Assembly: GCA_017517135.1 (NCBI GenBank)
Contig: JAFXAK010000037.1
Location: 1 to 42,584 of the forward strand
Source: Clostridia bacterium
GTDB taxonomy: Bacteria > Bacillota > Clostridia > Oscillospirales > Acutalibacteraceae
Length of the DNA: 42,584 bases
Direction of reading: 5' to 3'
Part shown: piece after piece, positions 23,665 through 31,507 of the stretch
Layout of the letters: every line of letters starts with the position of its first letter
Numbering within the stretch: position 1 is the stretch's first letter
The notes under the pieces: generated by a model
Databases searched by the model: none
The model's input: the letters and a program-made list of their open reading frames with translations, nothing else
Told to the model about the DNA's origin: nothing
Program-made: the position numbers and the translations under genes

Positions 23665-24660
23665 ATGAGCAGTAACGGGTATAAATGGTATGTAGGAGTT
23701 CCGCATAGTCATACTGTGGCTTCTGACGGAGGACTGACTCTTGAACAGCTTATTGAAAAGGCAAAAAAGAATAAGCTTGATTTCCTTATTATCACAGACC
23801 ATAATGTAAACTGCAAGGAATTGCCCGAGGTTGCGGGCTTAACGCTCATTTACGGTGCAGAGCTTACCAAACACGGCGGACATTGTAATATGTGGGGCGT
23901 TAAGGATGTTATAGACCAAGAGGACTACGAAACCTGCGAAACCTATGAGGACTTTTTGCGTGTAAAGAACAAGGCTAAAGAACGCGGTGCAGTTATATGT
24001 ATGAATCATCCGCATTGCAAGCAGTGCCCGTGGAGATGGGAAAAGAATGCGGCAGATGTTGATGTTCTTGAGGTTTGGAATGCGCCTACCCATTTTGATA
24101 ACCTTGAATGTACCGAATGGTGGCACGAGCAGTTAAGAAACGGTCATAAGCTTCCCATCGTCGGTGGAAGTGACTATCACAGAGATTATGTTATAACAAA
24201 TATGCTTGCATGGCCTGCTACATATGTGTATGCAAAATCAAATTCCCCTGAGGATATACTTGATGCTATTGTCAAAGGTCGCACAACTATCACATTCGGT
24301 GTGGGCACAACCTTTATTGACATTGTAAGCGGAGAGGCAGTACTGGGTGACACAGTAAAGCTTACCGACAAAACAACTGCTACAATTAATGTTAAAAAGC
24401 TTCGTAAAAATCATAAGCTTATAGTTTTTGACAATAAGGGCGAGAGGTTTTCTTATACCGCAAGAAAAACACAGGACTATTCCGTCACACTTGAGATTGA
24501 AAACGAGGGCTTCTTGTGTGCACATGTTGTTTTCGAGCCGGGCTTTATATACAGCAAAATCCACGATTACGCTATTGCATCAAGAATCCCCGAGCAGAAG
24601 GGTATGAAGCTGCCGCCCCTGATTTTCGCCCAGAGCGGTGCAATATTCTTTGAAAAATAA
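23665..24660 (+). CDS. PHP-domain metallohydrolase, CehA/McbA-like
   Basis: The 331-residue product has intact PHP ligands: PHSHT (H14, H16), ITDHN (D45, H46), GAELT (E66), MNHPH and GGSDYH. A C-terminal beta-rich domain (about 225-331) is typical of CehA/McbA-type hydrolases, a group that includes phosphoesterases and carbamate hydrolases. There is no signal peptide, so it is probably cytoplasmic. The ATG follows AAAAGGGG. It is monocistronic with its own promoter and terminator. The substrate cannot be told. It contrasts with the PHP protein at 1655, which has lost three ligands. Confidence 0.85.
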   Translation: MSSNGYKWYVGVPHSHTVASDGGLTLEQLIEKAKKNKLDFLIITDHNVNCKELPEVAGLTLIYGAELTKHGGHCNMWGVKDVIDQEDYETCETYEDFLRVKNKAKERGAVICMNHPHCKQCPWRWEKNAADVDVLEVWNAPTHFDNLECTEWWHEQLRNGHKLPIVGGSDYHRDYVITNMLAWPATYVYAKSNSPEDILDAIVKGRTTITFGVGTTFIDIVSGEAVLGDTVKLTDKTTATINVKKLRKNHKLIVFDNKGERFSYTARKTQDYSVTLEIENEGFLCAHVVFEPGFIYSKIHDYAIASRIPEQKGMKLPPLIFAQSGAIFFEK

Positions 24661-24690
24661 AACAGAAAAAGAATAAATTTTGGCAATTTA

Positions 24691-24731
24691 CCTGTATCTG
24701 AGCCATATGCGGTTCAGATACAGGCTTTTTT
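24691..24731 (+). terminator. Terminator of the PHP/CehA-like gene
   Basis: CCTGTATCTGA (24691-24701) and TCAGATACAGG (24714-24724) form a perfect 11-bp stem, followed by C and six T residues. Confidence 0.92.
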
Positions 24732-24744
24732 CTTAAAAAAGCTA

Positions 24745-24794
24745 TTGACTCTCACCTTAACTTAAGGTTTATACTATCATTGTAAGGTACCTTA
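24745..24794 (+). promoter_or_regulatory. MerR-type promoter with 19-bp spacer and two dyads
   Basis: TTGACT (24745-24750) and TATACT (24770-24775) are separated by 19 bp, the over-long spacing typical of MerR-activated promoters. Within the spacer lies the palindrome ACCTTAACTTAAGGT (24754-24768). A second palindrome made of the same half-sites in reversed order, TAAGGTACCTTA (24783-24794), covers the predicted start site. The arrangement predicts autoregulation by the MerR protein encoded next. Confidence 0.85.
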
Positions 24795-24818
24795 GATTAT
24801 ATGAAGGAGAGCTGTTTT

Positions 24819-26063
24819 ATGAAAATAGGAGAGTTTGCGAAAATGTGCGGGACAAGGATTTCCGTTCTGCGCCATTATGACAGAGAGAAGCTTCTTGAGC
24901 CTGAGTACACAGACAAATTTTCGGGCTACAGATACTATTCCTCTGAGCAGCTTCTTGTGTTTTATAAAATCGATGCCCTTAAAAAGGCAGGCTTCTCCTT
25001 GCAGGAAATCAGAGAAATCTTTTCAGGGAAAAAGTCTGAAAAAGAAATTGAGGAGATTTTTTCTCATAAGGAAAGACAATTTCTTGAAGTACTGAAAAAT
25101 CTCAGGGAGGCAAAACTTATGATGACAAAATTAGATATTACATTCTTAAATGACACGGCAATTATCAAACGCAGTTCCCGAAACAATGCTCTTGATTTGT
25201 GTACGGTTGCCGAAGCCGAAATCAAGGCGGCAGATTATCAGAGAATATCGCAGTATGAAATAAACGAAAATGAGATAATATGTAAGGTTGTGAAATTGGG
25301 TGACGAAACCGCACAGCCGAAAAAGGACATCCCCTTTGTGAATGACGAAAGAGTTATAGGCAAATGGGAGGTCAGGGGTGTTTTTGCAGTCAGAGAAGAC
25401 TATCAGCAGAACATTTTTTGTGATAACACTAATTTTTACGGTGAAACCGTAAAATATCTGTATTTTCTCCCCGACGGAGAGGAATACTGGGGCTACAGCT
25501 GGACAAAGGGGTATTTTATCAGCAATTCGTATCTGTCGGGCAATACCTACAGCGAATATGAGCTCGAGGAAAAAGCAGACGGGACATATATGCTCATCAC
25601 TCTCAGAGAGGATGAGGTAAGCCGCGGCGGAAAGCCTGTATACCTGTCCCTGAAAAAGACAGACAGCAACTGTTATTCAGCCGAGAGCATTGCAAGAAAG
25701 GACGATATCAACAAGCCCTTTGTGAATGATGAAAGGGTGATCGGCAAATGGACTGCTCATTCTTTTCTGTGCAGTAAATCCGAATTTCCGCAGGAAAGGG
25801 AGCTGCTTGAGGATTTGTATTTCAAGGAGCTTGAATTCTTCCCCCAAGGTAATGCAAGCTGTGTCTATGCAGATGCGGTTTTTGAGGGTAGCGACACCGT
25901 AGTATGGACAAAAAATTATCTTCTCCGTAAATGGAATTGGTCTGCCTGTGAATATGAAATAAGAACAGTTGGCGGTACGGACTATCTTATAATCGAATGG
26001 AAAAGCGGTGACTACCGATACGGCGGTTTTGATACAAATTATTATGTATTCACAAGAGCATAG
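24819..26063 (+). CDS. MerR-family regulator with duplicated C-terminal domain
   Basis: Residues about 1-70 are a MerR winged helix (MKIGEFAKMCGTRISVLRHYDREKLLEPE, then GYRYYSSEQLLVFYKIDALKKAGFSL), followed by the coiled-coil dimerisation helix to about residue 115. The C-terminal 250 residues hold two tandem modules, each starting PFVNDERVIGKW and rich in aromatic residues. They look like a lipocalin-type or GyrI-unrelated beta-barrel sensor that was duplicated. The ATG at 24819 is chosen over 24801 because AAGGAGAGC (24804-24812) then lies at normal spacing. Its promoter carries a MerR operator, so autoregulation is likely. The ligand is unknown. 414 residues is long for MerR. Confidence 0.88.
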   Translation: MKIGEFAKMCGTRISVLRHYDREKLLEPEYTDKFSGYRYYSSEQLLVFYKIDALKKAGFSLQEIREIFSGKKSEKEIEEIFSHKERQFLEVLKNLREAKLMMTKLDITFLNDTAIIKRSSRNNALDLCTVAEAEIKAADYQRISQYEINENEIICKVVKLGDETAQPKKDIPFVNDERVIGKWEVRGVFAVREDYQQNIFCDNTNFYGETVKYLYFLPDGEEYWGYSWTKGYFISNSYLSGNTYSEYELEEKADGTYMLITLREDEVSRGGKPVYLSLKKTDSNCYSAESIARKDDINKPFVNDERVIGKWTAHSFLCSKSEFPQERELLEDLYFKELEFFPQGNASCVYADAVFEGSDTVVWTKNYLLRKWNWSACEYEIRTVGGTDYLIIEWKSGDYRYGGFDTNYYVFTRA

Positions 26064-26099
26064 TTGAAAATCCGAAAACAAAACTCATCTGACAGCTTA

Positions 26100-26128
26100 T
26101 TTACTTTATCTTTTCCTCTTGCTATACT
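26100..26128 (+). promoter_or_regulatory. Promoter of the XRE regulator gene
   Basis: TTTACT (26100-26105), 17-bp spacer, TATACT (26123-26128), about 30 bp upstream of the start codon. Confidence 0.62.
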
Positions 26129-26158
26129 GTTATCAGAAAACAAAAAGAGGTGTAGCAA

Positions 26159-26686
26159 ATGAAAATTGATAAGGTAGCCGAGCAGATTTGCTTATTGAGA
26201 AAGGCAAAGGGGCTTACACAAAGCGAATTAGGGGAAAGGCTCGGTGTGTCCTTTCAGGCAGTAAGTAAATGGGAAAGGGGAGAAACACTTCCCGATACCC
26301 TGCTTTTGCCCGACCTTGCAAGGGTGCTTGAAACCTCGGTTGATTATATTCTCTCGGGCGGTGAAAGGCAGCTTGAATATAAGGGAAAAATAAGTGTTGC
26401 CGATATGAAGAAAGGACTTGACTGTATTAAAAATATGGGTGAATATCTCGGAAAGGAAAATATCATTTACCGTTCTGCGATAAAGGGCATAAACACCGAA
26501 ATGAACACCGATATCGAGCCGATTTTCACGGATGACTACATTTTCGAAGCCTTTTTGGCAGAAGCAATAATTCAGAATCTTTTACAGGGGATGTATGTTG
26601 ATATAAGCGATGTAAAAAACAATTTCAAGCACGAGCATTTCAAAAAAGTTGTGTTGGATTTCTGTAAAAGATATGAAATAAAGTAA
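26159..26686 (+). CDS. XRE-family transcriptional regulator
   Basis: Residues about 5-62 are an XRE helix-turn-helix (LRKAKGLTQSELGERLGVSFQAVSKWERGETLPDTLLLPDLARVLETSVDYIL). The remaining 110 residues are helical, without an obvious ligand-binding family or membrane segment. The 175-residue soluble product probably acts as a repressor. The ATG follows AGAGGTG. It is followed by a terminator and then a consensus promoter for a membrane protein gene, which is the most likely local target. That link is inference from position. Confidence 0.85.
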   Translation: MKIDKVAEQICLLRKAKGLTQSELGERLGVSFQAVSKWERGETLPDTLLLPDLARVLETSVDYILSGGERQLEYKGKISVADMKKGLDCIKNMGEYLGKENIIYRSAIKGINTEMNTDIEPIFTDDYIFEAFLAEAIIQNLLQGMYVDISDVKNNFKHEHFKKVVLDFCKRYEIK

Positions 26687-26694
26687 GTTTACAA

Positions 26695-26733
26695 AGGGGT
26701 TGTAAAAACGAAAGTTTTTTGCAACCTCTTTTT
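26695..26733 (+). terminator. Terminator of the XRE regulator gene
   Basis: GGTTGTAAAAAC, GAAA and GTTTTTTGCAACC form a stem of about 12 bp, followed by TCTTTTTG. Its U-tract ends just before the -35 box of the next promoter. Confidence 0.8.
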
Positions 26734-26734
26734 G

Positions 26735-26763
26735 TTGACAGGAGAAAATAAAAGGTTTATAAT
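26735..26763 (+). promoter_or_regulatory. Perfect consensus sigma-A promoter
   Basis: TTGACA (26735-26740), exactly 17 bp, TATAAT (26758-26763). Both hexamers match the consensus fully. It drives the membrane protein gene at 26786 and predicts a short leader of about 16 nt. Confidence 0.9.
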
Positions 26764-26785
26764 TAACTCAAAAGGAGTGAAATTT

Positions 26786-27646
26786 ATGGGAAAAATTTTT
26801 AATACGGGAAATTTAAGTAAACGCGATATCCTTGAAAGAAGATATAACAGCGGTGTCACAAGTCTGCTGTTGGTTGTGGGGCTTACTCTTGTCAATGTTA
26901 TTCTGCTTGTTGCAAACAGCGATACATATTTTCTTTTTTCCGCTTTGCTGCCGTATTTTCTTGCTGACTACGGTATGTTCTATTGCGGTATGTATGCTCC
27001 GGAATATTATGCGGATGTACCCGATATGGAATTTGCAGATACATCCCTTCTTGTAATAACTCTGAGTATTGCCGCAGTAATTTTATTGGCTTATCTGCTT
27101 TGCTGGATTTTTGCAAGAAAGAAAAAGGTGGGCTGGCTCATTTTTTCTCTTACCTTCTTTGCACTCGACACAGCGTTTATGCTTTTTATGTACGGAATAA
27201 ATATTGATATGCTTCTTGACATACTTCTCCATGCGTGGGTTATTATTTCCCTCGCAAGTGCTGTCAATGCATATTATAAGCTGCAGAAGCTGCCGCCCGA
27301 GCCTGAAGAGGCACCGGGAGAAAATGCAATTGCCGCAGATATGTACCCTGCAGTAAGCAATGAAAACTCTGCTATGCTGAGAATGGCGGATACGGATGTA
27401 AAATCAAGAATTCTGCTTGAAGCACAGCATCTCGGTTACCGTATAGAATACCGCAGAGTAAAGAGAACAAACGAGCTTGTTGTAAACGGCAGAGTGTATG
27501 ATGAATACGAAGCCCTTGTTGAAACACCCCACGCACTCACAGCCGTGCTTGACGGACACAAAATAGAGGTGCAGTATGATACATCAAGTCATATGTATAT
27601 CATTTTCGACGGCGAGCAGATTGTTAAAAAGCTGAGAATTATCTGA
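26786..27646 (+). CDS. Multi-pass membrane protein with soluble C-terminal domain
   Basis: The 286-residue product has about four or five membrane helices between residues 23 and 165 (for example SLLLVVGLTLVNVILLVA, LLVITLSIAAVILLAYLLCWIF and VGWLIFSLTFFALDTAFMLFM). After a Pro/Glu-rich linker comes a cytoplasmic domain of about 90 residues (VKSRILLEAQHLGYRIEYRRVKRTNELVVNGRVYDEY...) that looks beta-rich. I do not recognise a named family. The ATG at 26786 follows AAGGAGTG. Earlier in-frame codons lie within the promoter and are rejected. The perfect promoter suggests strong basal expression, possibly tempered by the neighbouring XRE regulator. A terminator follows. Confidence 0.8.
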   Translation: MGKIFNTGNLSKRDILERRYNSGVTSLLLVVGLTLVNVILLVANSDTYFLFSALLPYFLADYGMFYCGMYAPEYYADVPDMEFADTSLLVITLSIAAVILLAYLLCWIFARKKKVGWLIFSLTFFALDTAFMLFMYGINIDMLLDILLHAWVIISLASAVNAYYKLQKLPPEPEEAPGENAIAADMYPAVSNENSAMLRMADTDVKSRILLEAQHLGYRIEYRRVKRTNELVVNGRVYDEYEALVETPHALTAVLDGHKIEVQYDTSSHMYIIFDGEQIVKKLRII

Positions 27647-27658
27647 TGAAAAATTATT

Positions 27659-27699
27659 AACAGACTTATCGGAAGAAAATACCGGTAAGTCTGTTTTTT
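27659..27699 (+). terminator. Terminator of the membrane protein gene
   Basis: AACAGACTTA and TAAGTCTGTT form a 10-bp stem, extended inwards by CGG/CCG, followed by TTTT. Confidence 0.88.
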
Positions 27700-27712
27700 C
27701 AATCCGCTTTAT

Positions 27713-27741
27713 TTGACTTTTATCTTTCTTTGTTATAAAAT
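27713..27741 (+). promoter_or_regulatory. Promoter of the oxidoreductase-exporter unit
   Basis: TTGACT (27713-27718), 17-bp spacer, TAAAAT (27736-27741), 30 bp before the start codon. Confidence 0.62.
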
Positions 27742-27771
27742 ACTTGAAGTTATGAAAAAGGAGAATTTTTT

Positions 27772-28782
27772 ATGGAAAAGAAATTACTTGTTGCGAATAT
27801 CGGTATGAAATTCGGTATGTGTCATGTTGAGGGTGCATTGAACTGTAAGGATGCAGAGATTGTTATGATATGTGACAGCAATGAAGAAAATCTGCGTTTT
27901 GCAGGGGAGAGATATTCTATCCCCGAGGAAAAGCGGACTACCGATTATATGAATATAGTCAATAATAAAAACATTGATGTTGTTACCGTTGCCGTTCCCG
28001 ATCAGCTTCATGTGAAAATTTCCTGTGATTTGCTTCGTTCGGGTAAGCATGTGCTGTGTGAAAAGCCTCTTGCGCTTAAAAGAGAGGAATTGGAGGAAAT
28101 TATCAAGGTTTCCGAGGAATCGGGCTGTAAATTTATGGTCGGTCAAATCTGCCGATTCACCCCCGCATTCGAGAAAGCAAAGGAAATTATTGACAGCGGT
28201 ACACTCGGCGAATTGTATTTTGTTGAATCGGAATATGCACACGATTATATGAAGCTGGTCGATAACTGGCGTTCAGATCCTTTGCGTCACGGAGTTATAG
28301 GCGGCGGCTGTCACGCTGTTGACCTTCTTCGCTGGCTTGCGGGTGATCCCGAGGAGGTGTTTGCCTACGGCACACACAGACTTCTTCCGCAGGTAAGCTA
28401 TGACGATGCAACTATAGCAATTATGAAATTCAATGAAAATCTTGCAGGTAAGGTATTCGTTTCCACGGGCTGTAAGAGGGATTACACAATGAGAACGGTA
28501 ATTTACGGCACAAAGGGAACACTTATCTGTGATAATACCTCCCCTACAATGACGCTCTTTACCGTTGACGAGGAACAGGTTACAAAGGAAGCCGAGATAC
28601 TTCCCGTTGAGGTCAATAATCACAATGCAGTAAAGGAATTTGAGGTTTTTGCAGATGCAATACTCAACAACAAGCCTGTTCTGACAGACGCAAGAGAGGG
28701 CGCAAAGACAGTTGAGGTCTGCCTTTCAATCGTTGAAGCCTCAAAGACGGGTAAGGTTGTCAGACCGGATTATAATTTCTGA
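27772..28782 (+). CDS. Gfo/Idh/MocA family oxidoreductase
   Basis: The 336-residue product has an N-terminal NAD(P)-binding fold (VANIGMKFGMCHVEGALNCKDAEIVMICDSNE), the family signature VLCEKPLAL with the catalytic lysine, and a C-terminal substrate domain with NWRSDPLRHGVIGGGCHAVDLLRW. The histidine in this last motif is the usual second catalytic residue. It probably oxidises or reduces a sugar, inositol or pseudosugar. The glycine pattern at the start is unusual (G-x3-G rather than GxGxxG). The ATG follows AAAGGAG. It is followed by a YeiH-type membrane protein after 33 bp, probably in the same operon. Confidence 0.9.
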   Translation: MEKKLLVANIGMKFGMCHVEGALNCKDAEIVMICDSNEENLRFAGERYSIPEEKRTTDYMNIVNNKNIDVVTVAVPDQLHVKISCDLLRSGKHVLCEKPLALKREELEEIIKVSEESGCKFMVGQICRFTPAFEKAKEIIDSGTLGELYFVESEYAHDYMKLVDNWRSDPLRHGVIGGGCHAVDLLRWLAGDPEEVFAYGTHRLLPQVSYDDATIAIMKFNENLAGKVFVSTGCKRDYTMRTVIYGTKGTLICDNTSPTMTLFTVDEEQVTKEAEILPVEVNNHNAVKEFEVFADAILNNKPVLTDAREGAKTVEVCLSIVEASKTGKVVRPDYNF

Positions 28783-28815
28783 TTTTATAACCATTGATTT
28801 ATAGGAGCTTTATTT

Positions 28816-29847
28816 ATGAAGAAGATATTTGGATATTTCCCCGGAATTATTTTGTCTATGATAATAGCGGCACTCGCTATGTTTATAGAAAGTCTGTTAC
28901 CGATACATCTGATAGGTTCTGCTGTTATTGCAATGTTTATCGGTATGCTTCTCAACAAATTTTTGCGTTCAACTGCTGTTTTTTCTTCGGGAATCAAATT
29001 CACATCAAAGAAAATTCTTAAATTTGCGATTATACTTTTAGGACTGTCACTTAATATAACAACGGTTCTCAATGTCGGAAAGATGTCACTCACCGTTATG
29101 ATATTTACTCTGCTTACCTGCTTTGGCGGCGGATATTTTATCGGCAAAGCATTGAAGCTTAACTGGAAGCTTTCAAATCTCATCTCGGCAGGTACGGGTA
29201 TCTGCGGCGGCTCGGCAATAGCGGCTATTGCCCCCACGATTGATGCAGATGACGATGATGTAGCTTATGCTATGAGTGCAACATTTCTTTTTGATATGGC
29301 AATGATTATTCTCTTCCCCATTATGGGCAGGGCAATAGGTATGAGTGATGAAGCCTTCGGTATATGGGCAGGTACGGCTGTCAATGACACATCCTCCGTT
29401 GTTGCAACGGGCTATGCTTTCTCTGAAGCGGCAGGTGACTTTGCAACAATGGTAAAGCTTACCCGCACACTCTCGATTATTCCCACGGTTATCACCTTTG
29501 CATTCATTCAGCTTCGCCTTAAAAAGAAAGAGGCTGCTATGAACTCCGGCAGCAGCGACGAGCTTAAAGCAAATTTCAGCATAAAAAAGATTTTCCCCTG
29601 GTTTATTCTCGGCTTCGTTGCGATGTCTGTAATTGCAAGTATCTTTTCTATTCCCACAGAGGTTGTGTCGGGCACAAAGACTGTCAGCAAATTCCTTATG
29701 GTCAGCGCACTTGCGGCAATAGGACTTAATACATCATTTTCAAATCTGAAAAAATCAGGTATAAGACCTATGCTTCACGGCTTTATTATCTCGGCACTCG
29801 TTGTTGTGGTTGCATTGCTTGTTGAAATCTGTATGGGAATTGTTTAA
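28816..29847 (+). CDS. UPF0324/YeiH-family membrane protein, putative sulfate exporter
   Basis: The 343-residue product has about ten membrane helices and the family signature GTGICGGSAIAAIAPTIDA, followed by the second-half motif GTAVNDTSSVVATGYAFS. UPF0324 (YeiH/YadS-like) proteins are annotated as putative sulfate exporters, but the true substrate is poorly established. The ATG follows AGGAGC. It is the second gene after the Gfo/Idh/MocA oxidoreductase, and a strong bidirectional terminator follows. Confidence 0.9.
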   Translation: MKKIFGYFPGIILSMIIAALAMFIESLLPIHLIGSAVIAMFIGMLLNKFLRSTAVFSSGIKFTSKKILKFAIILLGLSLNITTVLNVGKMSLTVMIFTLLTCFGGGYFIGKALKLNWKLSNLISAGTGICGGSAIAAIAPTIDADDDDVAYAMSATFLFDMAMIILFPIMGRAIGMSDEAFGIWAGTAVNDTSSVVATGYAFSEAAGDFATMVKLTRTLSIIPTVITFAFIQLRLKKKEAAMNSGSSDELKANFSIKKIFPWFILGFVAMSVIASIFSIPTEVVSGTKTVSKFLMVSALAAIGLNTSFSNLKKSGIRPMLHGFIISALVVVVALLVEICMGIV

Positions 29848-29860
29848 TTAAATAAAAAGT

Positions 29861-29907
29861 AAACCGCTTCATTCAGCTCTTGTGCTGTAATATGAAGCGG
29901 TTTTTTT
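29861..29907. terminator. Bidirectional terminator between convergent genes
   Basis: AAACCGCTTCAT (29861-29872) and ATGAAGCGGTTT (29892-29903) form a perfect 12-bp stem, followed by T residues on the plus strand and A-rich sequence on the other side. Confidence 0.88.
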
Positions 29908-29909
29908 AA

Positions 29910-31283
29910 TTAAAAATCTATGTGTTCAAGTGTTTTCTCTACAGCCTTTTCGATATCAACCGTACCCACGCCTAAAATTGAGGTGTGGATTTTTCCGTTT
30001 ACGGGCTTTTGCCAGTATTCGTCTATGCTGTCAATTCCTCCTCGCATACCGAGAATTGAGCCTACCGTTGCACCGTTACAGTCTGTGTCAAACGCCATAC
30101 CGACTGCAATGCATATTGACTTGCCGAAATCGCCCTCGCCGTAAAGCAGGGCGGCAGCAACTATCATTGCATTTGAAATTGTGTGGCACCAGCCGTGGTC
30201 TGTATGCTCGTCATATTCGGAATGTATAAAAGAAAAACATTCGTCGAGGGTGACACCGTTTTTGTAGCCGTCAAAAATTTTCATAACAGCCTCGAAAAGT
30301 CTTGAGGTTGCGGGAATCTGAGCAAGACCGCCAAGTATAATATCCTCAATACTGTCTGTTACTGCGGCACAGGCAAGCATTGCAGATACAAGCATTTCAC
30401 CGTAAATACCGTTTTTGATATGTGACACTCTCGCATCGTTATATGCCATTTCGGCAGCCTTTTCGGGTGCACCGGGATTTATATAGCCGTAGTAGTCGCC
30501 TCTTATCTGAGCGCCTATCCACTCACGGCAGACATTTTTATACATAGCAGAAGCAGGCGGCTGAATACAGTTGATGAAATTTATGTATGCAATTCTCTCA
30601 GCTGTGAAATATGCGTGAATCGGCTGATACTGAAGCCATGCATTTGCAACATTCTCGGAGGTGAAATTTCTGCCTGAGTTTTCAACAATCAGCTGATTGA
30701 GAACAACATAGTTTGTGTCATCATCAACAGGCATACCGTCAACCGTGTCGGCATAGGCTTTGTTTTTAAGATAGAATTTATAATGTGAACAGACCTCGTC
30801 TGTGATGTCTGTGCTTAATATGTAGCGGTCCATCGGATAATTTCCCGTCTCTTTGAGAAGAGGAATAAGCTCGTCACTTCTGATACATTCAACAGGTTTT
30901 CCGAGCAAACAGCCGCAGGCTCTGCCCGTCCACGCACCGAGAAGCTTTTTCCTGAGTGTTTCTTTGTCGGGCATCTTAGCCGTAAATTCATATTTTTTGA
31001 GAAGCTGTCTGATTTTATTGAGGTCATTCGGCTCGTCATATTCATAATCGGCTCTGAGAGAAGAGGAGATAACCGTTTCAAAAATAATGTCACTCATACT
31101 CGTTTTCTCAGGTCCGTTTTCCATCGCGGCAACCGCCTCAAAAAGAGCCTTGTGCCGTTCAATATCAAGCCCCTCTTCAATACTCTGCTTGTATTCCAAC
31201 ATAATATCGTTAATGTAACGGTTGAATCCGTCCGGCTGATTATAATCAATTTTTATTTCGGTATCATAAATTTTCGCAAACGT
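29910..31283 (-). CDS. ADP-ribosylglycohydrolase family protein
   Basis: The ARH fold is shown by LLGAWTGRACGCLLGKPVE (near residue 127 of the frame), VDDDTNYVVL with the metal-binding acidic triplet, and FDTDCNGATVGSILG with the second metal site. ARH enzymes remove ADP-ribose from proteins or nucleic acids. Many bacterial members have unknown substrates. About 110 extra N-terminal residues precede the core. The start is a problem. An in-frame ATG exists at 31313, but it lies between the -35 and -10 boxes of a good promoter. A ribosome binding site AAAGGGGTG (31289-31297) precedes only an ACG at 31283, so I mark the start there tentatively. Translation from the rare ACG, or a start further in, is possible. 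Confidence 0.8.
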   Translation of the reverse strand, partial: TFAKIYDTEIKIDYNQPDGFNRYINDIMLEYKQSIEEGLDIERHKALFEAVAAMENGPEKTSMSDIIFETVISSSLRADYEYDEPNDLNKIRQLLKKYEFTAKMPDKETLRKKLLGAWTGRACGCLLGKPVECIRSDELIPLLKETGNYPMDRYILSTDITDEVCSHYKFYLKNKAYADTVDGMPVDDDTNYVVLNQLIVENSGRNFTSENVANAWLQYQPIHAYFTAERIAYINFINCIQPPASAMYKNVCREWIGAQIRGDYYGYINPGAPEKAAEMAYNDARVSHIKNGIYGEMLVSAMLACAAVTDSIEDIILGGLAQIPATSRLFEAVMKIFDGYKNGVTLDECFSFIHSEYDEHTDHGWCHTISNAMIVAAALLYGEGDFGKSICIAVGMAFDTDCNGATVGSILGMRGGIDSIDEYWQKPVNGKIHTSILGVGTVDIEKAVEKTLEHIDF

Positions 31284-31303
31284 AAAAACACCCCTTTGAA
31301 AAA

Positions 31304-31332
31304 AGTATATCACATAAAAAATATTATTTCAA
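31304..31332 (-). promoter_or_regulatory. Promoter of the ADP-ribosylglycohydrolase gene
   Basis: On the minus strand TTGAAA (31327-31332) and TATACT (31304-31309) are 17 bp apart. The predicted start near 31297 falls at the ribosome binding site, giving a very short leader. Confidence 0.68.
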
Positions 31333-31388
31333 TAAAACAAAGGTTATATAAAAAATATGCTTTTCAGATGAAATGAAAGGTCTGCGTT

Positions 31389-31414
31389 CCCTGCCTGACG
31401 AAGACGCAAATTCT
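31389..31414 (+). repeat. Fragment of the dispersed repeat family
   Basis: CCTGACGAAGACGCAAAT resembles 7777-7794 almost exactly, and CCTGACGAAGA also occurs inverted near 16056-16072. It lies upstream of the padR promoter. Confidence 0.5.
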
Positions 31415-31429
31415 CTGCAAAAAAAGCTC

Positions 31430-31458
31430 TTGACAAATATATTACCCTTGTGTATTAT
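31430..31458 (+). promoter_or_regulatory. Promoter of the padR operon
   Basis: Consensus TTGACA (31430-31435), 17-bp spacer, TATTAT (31453-31458). The start is predicted within the palindrome that follows. Confidence 0.85.
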
Positions 31459-31496
31459 ATACATAGATACTCTATGTATCGAAACTCTATGCATAG
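31459..31496 (+). promoter_or_regulatory. Probable PadR operator
   Basis: A perfect palindrome with 9-bp arms (ATACATAGA-TAC-TCTATGTAT, 31459-31479) lies just after the -10 box. A second, shorter palindrome CTATGCATAG (31487-31496) overlaps the ribosome binding site. Both share the CTATG core. Binding here would block transcription and perhaps translation of the padR operon. Confidence 0.78.
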
Positions 31497-31507
31497 GAGG
31501 AATACTT

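Noticed and set aside
31373-31507. 45-codon upstream extension of padR
   Set aside because: It covers the promoter, the operator and the ribosome binding site. The ATG at 31508 is the proper start.
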